Below, one piece after another: positions 55,291-64,000 of a stretch of DNA of 64,000 nucleotides. The DNA is from Periplaneta americana (taxonomy: Eukaryota; Arthropoda; Insecta; Blattodea; Blattidae), in contig NC_091131.1 in NCBI RefSeq assembly GCF_040183065.1, positions 10,820,800-10,884,799 of the forward strand. Reading direction: 5' to 3'. Both the position numbers and the translations under genes were made by a program. The stretch's first letter is position 1. Every line of letters begins with the position of its first letter. The notes beneath the pieces are model-generated. The model did no database searches. It was given only the letters and a program-made list of their open reading frames with translations, and was not told the origin of the DNA.

Positions 55291-55471
55291 TTTTCTACAA
55301 TACCTTTCTTCTCTGAACACGTAAGTACGAATGGTTGTATATCTCGCCAAAAATACGTTAGAAAACTAATAGGCATACTGCTCTCGTAAATTGGGCGAAT
55401 GTTTTCAGTATGATTGTACTTCCTTCCAGACTGCCGCTGTCACTGTCCCCTCCCGCTCCAGTACCGCGCTA

Positions 55472-56105
55472 GACTAGTCGGAACCGCATTCCTCTCAGCA
55501 CTAGAGTCAACGGCAATTCGGAAGGCGGTTGTTTGCTACCGTTTGCGTCGAGAGAGACAGATAGAGAGAGCAAGGCAGCGTACAACATTGCCACATCGTA
55601 CTTCACGAGCACGTGCAATACAAATAGCGCAGGAGAGAATTTAAATTATCAAAAGACCTTAGCCGTTGATTACTGTAAGCATGACACCAAACCAACCCTG
55701 TTTCCTTCACTAACAATATTCTTTGCACGGTTCTCAATCCCACACCACATGCCTCTGCAGTCGTTTCTTGCATGTTGGCAACGTTGCTGCCAGCATCAAA
55801 ATGGCCGGCAGCGTTCTGCTCGTTAACGTTTTTAAAATAATTATACATCTTAAACACTATTTTCCACGCCTGCCTGTGTAATACTTGTCTTTTTACAGTC
55901 TCTTCTTCCATTTATTTACCTTACATACACACAGTAAATGTTAGTTTTACGTATTCAATGCATTGAAACACTCGCACGTGAACAAACGAACTCGGGAAGT
56001 GCTTGTTATAGACTGATTCTGATTGGTTCTGCTGTACAAACTTGTGATGCCAAAAATGCTACGGCGCATATAGAAGCTAACCGCCTTCCGAAATGCCGTC
56101 TAGTC
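55472..56105 (-). mobile_element. TIR element with transposase N-terminal fragment
   Basis: TA at both edges (55470-55471, 56106-56107). Inverted blocks are gactag at the ends and ttcggaaggcggtt (55518) against aaccgccttccgaa (56079). The left side carries about 34 extra bases between the two blocks. It encloses a minus-strand HTH fragment (55603-55911). Confidence 0.65.
55603..55911 (-). pseudogene. HTH N-terminus of a transposase
   Basis: The 102-codon frame begins MEEETVKRQVLHRQAWKIVF and continues KMYNYFKNVNEQ, TTAEACGVGLRTVQRILLVK. A helix-rich start followed by TxxxCGVGxRTVQRI resembles the N-terminal HTH of several insect Tc1/IS630-like transposases. The rest after residue 70 loses resemblance, and no catalytic residues are present. 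Confidence 0.6.
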
Positions 56106-56109
56106 TAAA

Positions 56110-56340
56110 CTCCTCAGAGGATGACAGTACTATACATGAATTTGGCTTCTTTTCCGCTTAGGGATGTGCAAAATTATTGCGGCATGTCATTACATTAAAC
56201 ATTTCAAATTAAGTCAAATATGTAATGTAGGCATTCATATGGTCACTGTGACTTATAAACAATCACCTGTAAGCTCCAAATCGCCTTTAGTGTTTGGCGA
56301 GGACGAATCTGTATTAAAATGAATACTATTACTACCACTT
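56110..56340. other. No gene recognised
   Basis: AT-rich; nothing identifiable. Confidence 0.4.
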
Positions 56341-56611
56341 CTGATTGAGGCTCTGAACGATACCTAGGCCCACATCTATGAGGCAGTACATCTCACGTGA
56401 CGATGTATGTCAGAGGAAGGTCAATTGTTTGTATACATCTGAAGTCTGATTAGTATAATATGTTACTAGTTAGCGGTATATGCAATGGAGGGGGAAAGGA
56501 ACTGGCCACCCTACACCATTATCTCCTCGCCTAGTACCTCATGAGTGATGCCTTGTTGGTGTCAATGTGGAGTCCAGACCAGACCTGTCTTCGGACAGTT
56601 AACTAAACAAC
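56341..56611 (+). repeat. Dispersed repeat J, copy 3
   Basis: ctgattgaggctctgaacga, tgcaatggagggggaaagga, actggccaccctacacc, and the end gacctgtcttcggacagtta then actaaacaac. It is the most complete of the three copies. Confidence 0.85.
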
Positions 56612-57009
56612 TATTACTACATAAACGTATAGCAGTTACGAGATGATAGGCTGTTAGACATGTAGGCTTACGCGCAGTAATGTTCTCAGACATAGGTACT
56701 TGGATTCAAAGGTTGCCAGCATCTTAGCAGTGGAATTGCGTAAGTTAGGAGACTTGTCATTAGGTAATAATTATACAATTACTTGCCGGTTTTACCTGAC
56801 ATTTGAATAAGGGTATTGTTCTCTATGATACGGCTATGTGTTTGAAATGCGATAAATTGATCGGACTGCATTTTCAACTAGTAGTGATTGTGGGTTGGCT
56901 TTTCCATTAACAAATTATTCTTGTAGATTCTTGGAAACTTTCTCAGTATTTCAACTTGGACATCAGTAATGTTTTATATGAGGCATTGAGGTTTACCTTT
57001 ATTCCCAAC
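56612..57009. other. No gene recognised
   Basis: Nothing identifiable. Confidence 0.4.
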
Positions 57010-58200
57010 TAGCCGTACCCGTGCACTCCGCTGCACGCGTTAGAAATAAATATAAAGTAATTACATAATTAAAATAGGACATTTGATACAGGGAAGATTC
57101 GTGTTTGATAGAAGGATAAATCGTTTAATATGTTACTTAATTTAAATTGCATCCAAATAATTAAAATGCGGTCATTTTGGTCCAGAGACACTCATTTGGT
57201 GCAATGACAATTCCTTTAACATGTTTCTTAATTTTTATTACATGCAACCATAGTTTAATGAAGATTGACATCATTTAGATTTAATATGTATATTTTATTT
57301 TACTTGTTATATGTTTCCATTGAATTATGGTAATAACTTAATTTTAACCCTTGTTTTCTACGTATTCAATAAATGGCGCTTGGCCCACTATGGTTCTGAA
57401 CCCTTCAGATAACTTAAATTATATTATATAATATTACATATTATATTATATTATATTATATTATATTATATTATATTATATTATATTATATTATATTATA
57501 TTATATTATATCAGATTTACTGTAATAACATTATAGCATTATGTCCATCTAGAGAAACTACACTTTCCAATGGTGAAATAATAATTAATTATACAAATCG
57601 GTTAATTTAGCTTCCGATATTCATACAAACACAGAAACATTCTCTGTAGGCTATCTTTCATAGCGTTCGATTGTTGCTGTCCAAGGCCCCTTATAGACGA
57701 AGTCATTTGTTTTTTAATTCATTACACGGCCTTAGATGGCAGTTATTTTAATTTTAAAACTCATTTATGTCATTAAATATCAGTCCTATCAAAATTTTTC
57801 AAGGAATAAAACTTATGACAAATTATTTTTAAAGAAACTTTTGTTATGTAAAATTTTTCGCAAAAATCAATAATAAGCGAAATATTTCGATTTATTTAAT
57901 TCAGGTCCCCTTATAACCCCCCTTTTAAATAATATATTTTGAATGCCATATAGCCTAAAATCTAAGTTAGAACGAACTTAATTTGTATTCCAATTTTCAT
58001 CGAAATCCGTTCAGCCATTATCGCGTGAAAAGGTAACAAACATACAGACAGACAGACAGACAGATACAAACAAAAATTTCAAAAAAGCGATTTTCGGTTT
58101 CAGGGTGGTTAATTATATATGTTAGGACCAATTATTTTTGGAAAATCGAAAATTACCAGAAAAATTTCGGCTATAGATTTATTATTAGTATAGATATAGA
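57010..58200 (+). repeat. Dispersed retroelement-like repeat with TTATA microsatellite
   Basis: Starts tagccgtacccgtgcactcc and ends near tttattattagtatagat. It includes gaaatccgttcagccattat, a (GACA)n run at 58047-58065 and gcgattttcggtttcagg. I recall this arrangement from arthropod non-LTR or SINE-like repeats, not from a search. A (TTATA)n block of about 90 bp lies at 57418-57511. No protein can be read. Confidence 0.6.
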
Positions 58201-58491
58201 TAACAAAATAGTCTTGTTACCGTGTTTCTTGGAAATTAAAACGAAACCTACACTTTGTTCGTCATATTTCACCAATTTACACACCTCTGATTAGAACGAT
58301 ATGGTACCGAATTTAACCTCTGCTGGTTGTACGTTACACACAGACAAGTAGAATATTTGTGAAGGAAGAAATGAAGGAGTGGTGAATATAGTGCCCGTGC
58401 ATGCCTTAGGAGAAAAAAATGTGCTTCGAAATGCTTTTAGAACTGAAGTTCTTTAGGTTTTCCATGCGATTTGCGTCATTTGTCGAAACTA
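58201..58491. other. Downstream flank of the split reading frame
   Basis: No feature; on the minus strand this would be the 3' flank of the frame ending at 58492. I see no clear AATAAA on that strand here. Confidence 0.4.
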
Positions 58492-59784
58492 TTAAGTTTG
58501 GTTAGTGTAAAAGTTTGGCCGTTTCTTTAAACACTTTCGCACCTGGTTCTTCAATTTTTTTTTTCTGAAGTTTCTGTGTGTTTTTTTTTCTGACAAAGTT
58601 TCATACTTTTTCTTCTTTCTGTCTTCACTCGCCATGTAGGTTGTCCAGCACAAAAATAGGCTCTTCAGATTCTCTGCAGGTTCTAACTTCCCAAGTAATA
58701 TATCCACTTTTGCAGAAAGTTGTGCGGTAGCATATTGGGGTAGGGCATAGTTGCGCCCCACGGTCAGATAAAATGCAGCAGATAAAAAAGGGTCTCTATT
58801 TTGTGGGCATAGTTGCGCCTCGTTCCCATCAGGTAGAGAAAAGGGGATGGCATAGTTGATCCCCGATGAAATAGGTAGAGAAAAAGATACTACGGAAACT
58901 CGAGCCTCGTAATCAACCAACCTTATTGATTTCTTATTCGATTTAATATTCATTATCGATACCGTTAAAATGAACACCATGAAGTTGGCAATATTTTATT
59001 AACTGTTTTTCTACTGTTTATGCAGTGATTATCGATAGCCTACCGTTAAAATGAACACCATGAAGTTGGCAGTATTTTATTATTGAAATGAGTGAGCCGT
59101 TGGAATATGGGGGCTTAGCAGTCTTTGACATTTTATTAATGATTTTCACACCGTCTGTGGCGTATAGTGAGGTTAATTTAAAATGAATGTTAAGTTTAGT
59201 GAAAAGGGTAAAGAGTTAATAATTCACAATGGTTCTGAGTTTCAATTTTCGAAACCCTGTACCGTAGGGTTAAGATATCGATCTACAAACAAAAAATGCA
59301 CTTGATTTATTGTTTGTGATCGATAAAAAAAAGTGTTATTTTAAATAGTAAAATTGATCATATACTAGGCCTACCTGATTTCAATGCAGCTATCACTATA
59401 ATATTTGTAAGTCATTTGTTTATATTATGACAATCACTTTCGTTTGTACTATGTACATCGGGACGCAACTATGCCATGTCCATTCTGCTACCTGATTTCT
59501 TCGGGGCGCAACTATGCCATGTCCCTTCTGCTACCTGGTTTCTTCGGGGCGCAATTATGCCATGCCTAGGCCTCCCAATTGACCGCGGGGCGTAACTATG
59601 CCATACCGGCATATTGACATCCTTTAGGAAGTAATAGTTGATTTAGTTGTCGTGCAGTGTTCTTCGTGAAAAGTGCTTCGAACAAAATAACTTCCTTGTC
59701 ATTGCTCGTCAGTATCTTTATGCGTCTGTGAACAGATACAATCACAATTTTTAATACTCCGCAAGGTGAAAGAAGTATTCGTAG
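58492..59784 (-). pseudogene. Unrecognised lysine-rich reading frame, split by a DNA element
   Basis: On the minus strand an open frame starts after a stop at 59785-59787: SVHRRIKILTSNDKEVILFE, ALFTKNTARQLNQLLLPKGC, QYA. It is then broken by an 871-bp element with an 8-bp duplication. Past the element it continues in the same frame: TAQLSAKVDILLGKLEPAEN, LKSLFLCWTTYMASEDRKKK, ending KKRPNFYTNQT and a stop at 58492. The rejoined part is about 140 residues, mostly helical in look with a basic, lysine-rich tail of about 45 residues, perhaps nuclear or nucleolar. A plausible splice acceptor (tctgttcacag, AG at 59726-59727) could make it a terminal exon. I do not recognise the family; it could also be a relic of another transposon. 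Confidence 0.55.
58738..59608. mobile_element. 871-bp DNA element with subterminal repeat arrays
   Basis: An 8-bp duplication gcatattg (58730-58737, 59609-59616) flanks it. The ends are roughly inverted (GGGTAGGGCATAGTTGCGCC against CGGTATGGCATAGTTACGCC). The core ggcatagttgcgcccc occurs three times near the left end (58744, 58807, 58849) and four times, inverted, near the right end (59464, 59506, 59549, 59590). A 45-bp stretch (taccgttaaaatgaacacca) is duplicated at 58960 and 59040. There is no transposase, and the superfamily is uncertain. Confidence 0.85.
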
Positions 59785-59787
59785 TTA

Positions 59788-59927
59788 GTGGCTGATTTTG
59801 TTCAGAAAAACATTTTAAAAAATCCGTGACTCATTTAGATTCAATTTCCGTGCGTACTTGGCTGCATGTAGTTAAATTGTTTTGCTTGACGCTAAACTTA
59901 TCGTAACATGTTGCAATTTTTCGCTTC

Positions 59928-59962
<35 letters not shown>

Positions 59963-59964
59963 CA
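59788..59964. other. No gene recognised; (TAA)n
   Basis: If the frame at 58492-59784 is an exon, this would be intron or upstream sequence. It ends in a (TAA)n run at 59929-59962. Confidence 0.4.
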
Positions 59965-60093
59965 TAATAATTCTTTATTTATACTGGCAGAGTTAAGGCC
60001 ATAGGGGCTTCTCTTACACTCTACCAGGTCACAAAGTATACAAGCAGTTAAAATTTAACAAAAAGTTAAAGAACAGAATACTAACATATTACA

Positions 60094-60175
<82 letters not shown>

Positions 60176-60560
60176 GCATAATAAAATCGACACTAAACAA
60201 CATGAAAATAATACAGTAATAGAAAAAAGAAAGTAAAATATTGAAATATAGTAAAAGCAACTCATTTAGTACAAATGATTAATATGGAAAACGTAAGGTA
60301 GAATATAACAAAATGGAATGTAATAAAATAATAATAAAAAAGAATGGAAATACGAATATTAAATAAAATTCACAATAAAAAGACTATGATAATAAATTCA
60401 TCGGCTGATAAAGAGAAAAAAAGGGGAAAGGAAGGAAAGAAATATATAGCCTATATTTTTACAAAACTATCGTAGAGAAAAGGGCTTATAACTGAAAGGA
60501 ATCTGAATTGAGAAAGTGCAATTTTAATTCTTCACTATGTAAAGAAATCACATCTGAAAT
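59965..60560 (-). pseudogene. LINE-C 3' UTR, minus strand
   Basis: Plus-strand hairpin ctggcagagttaaggcc / ctctaccag (59984-60027) with a (TTTA)-like end outside it, then an AT-rich UTR with a large (TAA)n block at 60088-60176. Near 60480-60550 the minus strand gives a weak RIKIALSQFRFLSVISPF-like reading. It is mostly non-coding. Confidence 0.65.
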
Positions 60561-60618
60561 AACAAAAGCAAGGTACACACTAGAAGACGTTTTGCCAAAA
60601 TTTTCTCGTGGATCTTTA

Positions 60619-61237
60619 ATAGTACATTATGGAACGAGCCTATAATGGTAGTAATTAAGACGCTAGTATGTTTATGAAACTAGCACAAGCGAGTTTCATA
60701 ATTTTCATACGAGCGTCTTAATTACTACCATTATAGTCAAGTTTCATACGACTTTTTATGCTCGACCATATTTCTAACTTGAAATTACTCATGAGTAGTC
60801 ATGTTATTCTTATCTGACTGAGGAGTGGAACTGACCTTGTGCAATACCTCTTAAATTGTGAGATGTGCGCAGACGCGAAAATATTGATTTTTTCCGAGAA
60901 ACAAATGTCGACATTGACCTTGATATAATCTAGAGAGTAAAATAAACATTAATCTTGATATAACCTTGAAATTGAATTAGACATTGAAAAACGAGATGAC
61001 AAATTGAATTTATTTGAATATTATTTACAATTAACGCTAATTATTATAGTAACAGAACTAGTTGTCTTTCGATTGCATATCCGAGAATAATCGATACTTG
61101 CGCTTTCATATTGCTACAATGGTATTTCCTGATTGGTGGAACACCTGAACTTTAATGAATAGGCGTACTTTAATGAGGTCCATTAAAGGGCTCCTGCCAG
61201 GTGTATTATTACTACATTTCGGCATGGTCGAGCATAA
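60619..61237 (-). repeat. Dispersed repeat X, copy 2
   Basis: Reverse complement of 48289-48917. It contains acgagcctataatggtagta, gagatgtgcgcagacgcgaa, cgctaattattatagtaaca and catttcggcatggtcgagca. The hairpin region is at 60635-60740. Confidence 0.85.
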
Positions 61238-62094
61238 AATAATAAAAAAAAACAGGGTCATATAATGACATCTCCGTTTCGATTCTTGGAACCGAATATG
61301 CTGCCTTTTTAATATTTTTCATTTTCTTTTGCCATTTTGCAATTTATTTATACCAGCAGTTGGAAAATGAATATCGTAGAAGGTTGAGTATAAGCCTTTG
61401 AATAATTCTTGAAGACTACGAGGGTGAGAACCCAGTCTCTGTGCCCTGTCGCTTTATTGACAGAACCTACTCGGCTCCATTTCTGCGTGGGGGTGAAGTT
61501 AAACTACTCCTCCGGGTAGAACGAAGTTGCTACTAACTCGTGTAAGAACGTGCAGCCGTCCCTGGACTCTGTCCAGATGGCTCGAGCGTGTTCAAGTGCA
61601 GGGATGGATCCCCGTCGTCCTGACACATCCCACGCGATGCAGCACGTACGCAGGCTGTCACTATTGATTCTGCTGGGATGTTACATGCAGCAGTCACCTT
61701 TTATCTCTACGCATTTAATGTTACAGATGTTTTTGCTACCGATGAGAAGGTGGGAACATGTATGGATCAGTTACAAAGTAGACAACACGGAATAAACAGT
61801 TGACAACGGACAAAATTTTCATACCCTGTGGTGCAGGATTTCTTAAAGCACTCACGTTTCACTTGTCATTCTATCATTGCGTTTTGTCCATTTTATCATC
61901 ATTTAATCGTCTTCTCATGTCATCTGTAGTTTGAATGAAGCATTATTTGATAAATAACCATTGTGTGCAAGTATACAGCGTGTTTCAGGAAGTTTTACCG
62001 CCATTTTTCTGAAGTGGCTTGGAACATATTTTCCTAATAAAGTTTTTTTTTCAGATCTCACATAATTCAGGAACATGTTGGTGTGAAGAGAGCT
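61238..62094. other. No gene recognised
   Basis: A GC-richer patch at 61430-61690 with a frame 61550-61795 lacking domains. tacagcgtgtttcaggaag at 61976 resembles a mariner-type end but has no partner. Confidence 0.4.
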
Positions 62095-62102
62095 CTCAAA
62101 TG

Positions 62103-63388
62103 CAGTAGCGGACGGTGGGTTGAAAGTTGGGGAGGCCAAGCCGTGAATGACGAGAATATAAAAATATAAGGCCTGTGACGTACCTCATTACCAGGCACAG
62201 AAGTTATAGGTTTTAAGAAATTAAAATTAGGTTTTCCAGTTTATGTTTTAGGATTTTAAACCTTATGTTTAGGAATTTATATGATTTTACGGGAAAAAAA
62301 ATAAAAATAAACAACATACTATTAATATATTACAACGGCTTGGTAAAGATCGCCGCTCTTTAGGACATTCCAAGTCCTAACCTACGAATTAGGTCTTTTT
62401 AGGTCATATTGAATTAAAGAATGTTACTCTTTGCTACATAAAACGAATAAGAAAAGCAATATTTCGAGAGTAACGAGATAGCAACAAAATTGATTCGAAC
62501 CTAAGAATCCGGGCCTTGCTCATTACTATTACATAGTCTAATTTTACAGCAAATTAACTCGATGTTCCTCTTTCTTCGCAAACCGATCAAATAGGTCACA
62601 ATATACTGAATAACTGCTACTAGAAGAAGCTAGAGTCAAATCTGGATTTGTTTCTAAACTCTCGATATATTTAAACTGCTGAATAAGTAAATACATCTCG
62701 TGACACAAAAGAATGACCTAGATGTTGATACAGCGTCTTAAAATAACCCAATAAAATAAATAATTAAACACAAAAGAATAAAATAACAAGAACACACGCA
62801 AATAAGAGAAAATCAAACAACATAAATGAAAACTTTTACGCAGGGAGAGAAAACTAACAACACGTGACTCAATTTTCTAAAACCAAAAAGAGAGAGCTTC
62901 CCAATACAGCCGAAACCAGCCGTGACTATAAGCAGTACAGTTGTCAGCGGTGGGTAGGACGTCTCCAAATCGGCTCCCCTCGCGCGTTCTATCAAGTTTA
63001 AACACTCCCCTAACCAGCTATCTTATTGGTTGAACTGCTGTTGTCATGGTTACCGGGGAGTAGCGTCATGTAGCCGACTCCTCTCTCCCGCTCTCGCATA
63101 GACACTGCAGGCTGCTAGATGTCGACTATACAGGTTACAGCGCTATCTATTATTTGTACTATCCACAGTATAGCGAGCGGGCATCACCAACTGGATGTGG
63201 TCGACTTTACGTAACTTACATCTTAGTCGTAGTGAATAGTAAAATTAATATAAAAGGAAAAATGTTCGTCATTTGCTATAACTTGTCTGTGATCTTAATT
63301 CAGGTGGAATTAATACTGCCATATTGTGTTCTGGTAAAATATTAGGGGAGGCACGGCCTCCCTTGCCTCCCCTGAAAATCCGCCGCTG
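62103..63388. mobile_element. Non-autonomous hAT element, 1286 bp
   Basis: A perfect 8-bp duplication ctcaaatg (62095-62102, 63389-63396) flanks it. The ends CAGTAGCGGACGGTGGGT and, inverted, CAGCGGCGGATTTTCAGGGG share the CAGnxGCGGA start; both have ggggaggc-like sequence a little further in. There is no transposase. It contains a SINE-G tail piece. Confidence 0.9.
62722..62765 (+). mobile_element. SINE-G 3' tail fragment
   Basis: gttgatacagcgtcttaaaa and taacccaataaaataaat equal the last 40 bases of SINE-G (compare 49730-49775). Only the tail is present. Confidence 0.65.
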
Positions 63389-63399
63389 CTCAAATGTCA

Positions 63400-63570
63400 G
63401 CACATGATTATTGCTTACGGGGTTGGATGAAGGAGTGAACATGACATAACACAGGACTTTACATTGACAACGGAGAGACATAGATGGCAAACGAGATTCG
63501 AACCCACGGCCGTCACCTCTTTACAGCGTTAAAGGATGCATCTCGGCCTGCTATACTTTCCTGCTGAAGA
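63400..63570 (-). mobile_element. Degenerate tRNA-derived SINE
   Basis: The minus strand has box-B-like gggttcgaatctcg (near 63495) with gccgagatgcatcc upstream and tttgccatctatgtctctcc downstream. A single copy, so the call is tentative. Confidence 0.5.
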
Positions 63571-64000
63571 TAATCAGTACATAGAAAGTAATAAAGCATT
63601 CGTGGCTCTGCAAGATAACAAACATCAGCATGATCGCAGGCTGTTATTACGCGGATAATCCAGCGGCCTTGGTTGCTCCATATCCTGCAACACTGCTGCA
63701 TGTTTTCGCTTCGTGGAGTACGAGTCTCTTCCCACGGGGAAAAGTGTTCGTCTACCGAAACGGTTAACCGCAGTGAGATAAGACGTTGCAGACGCACCGT
63801 CAATCAGTCTCTCCTTGAATGCGTGCTTCACAGCGAGCCTCTGAAATCTGCTGAACTTCGAGTTTCACAGTTCCTCGACCTTCATATCAATTCGCAGACG
63901 TACCACGAACTAATTGTTTATGAAAGTTGAGTGTTTGCAGGAAGGATCACAGGAGGCGCTTCTAAAGTATAAATGTCTTGGTTTCGATGCAAAATACATA
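63571..64000. other. No gene recognised
   Basis: Overlapping frames of 60-96 codons on both strands show no known domain. Confidence 0.4.

Noticed and set aside
61550-61795. Frame in a GC-richer patch
   Set aside because: No domain and no consistent coding signal in any one frame.

Overview
The window looks like insect genomic DNA, most likely from a cockroach (Periplaneta-like). It is AT-rich, has no operons, no Shine-Dalgarno sites and no dense coding. The commonest repeat is a non-LTR retrotransposon whose 3' end encodes the RLRWAGHVARM / GRPRRRWEDNIK protein tail, which I recall as very abundant among predicted cockroach proteins. The species is an inference; the eukaryotic, repeat-dominated nature is seen directly. 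I found no complete host gene, no rRNA or functional tRNA gene and no CRISPR array.

Layout. 0-1.5 kb: a rearranged Penelope-like element with a GIY-YIG endonuclease. 2.4-5.7 kb: a minus-strand jockey-like LINE (LINE-F), broken up by a 1.28 kb hAT element, a SINE and a plus-strand LINE-B. 5.9-12.4 kb: AT-rich DNA with five small inverted-repeat elements. 12.5-15.2 kb: several tRNA-derived SINEs. 16.4-22.5 kb: densely nested transposons (LINE-C inside LINE-A; LINE-A inside a long-TIR mariner-like element; a Tc1-type MITE and a hAT inside LINE-B). 24.5-26.9 kb: two other LINE 3' ends. 29.3-29.9 kb: a 133-bp tandem array. 31-38.4 kb: SINEs, a nearly complete but dead Tc1 element, a pogo-like element and a MITE. 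39.8-41.5 kb: a local duplication that flanks a LINE-A copy. 42.6-43.8 kb: purine-strand tracts. 44.5-45.5 kb: a hAT remnant with a dimerisation domain. 45.9-47.5 kb: a minisatellite of about 190 bp units. 48-52.8 kb: SINE, LINE and PIF/Harbinger pieces. 55-56.6 kb: a transposase fragment in inverted repeats. 57-60.6 kb: a dispersed repeat, then a minus-strand open reading frame split by an 871-bp DNA element, then LINE-C. 60.6-63.6 kb: repeat X, a 1.29 kb hAT and a degenerate SINE.

Family names used here (LINE-A to F, SINE-A to I, repeats J, X and R133) are working labels for this window only. Many insertions are supported by target-site duplications (TSDs) read directly from the sequence, so relative ages can be ordered. 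The best candidate for something that is not an ordinary transposon is the split reading frame at 58492-59784 (minus): removing the 871-bp insertion and one copy of its 8-bp duplication rejoins a lysine-rich frame with no stop. I do not recognise that protein. I see no convincing new multi-gene system; the interest lies in nested repeat history and in a few unusual element architectures.
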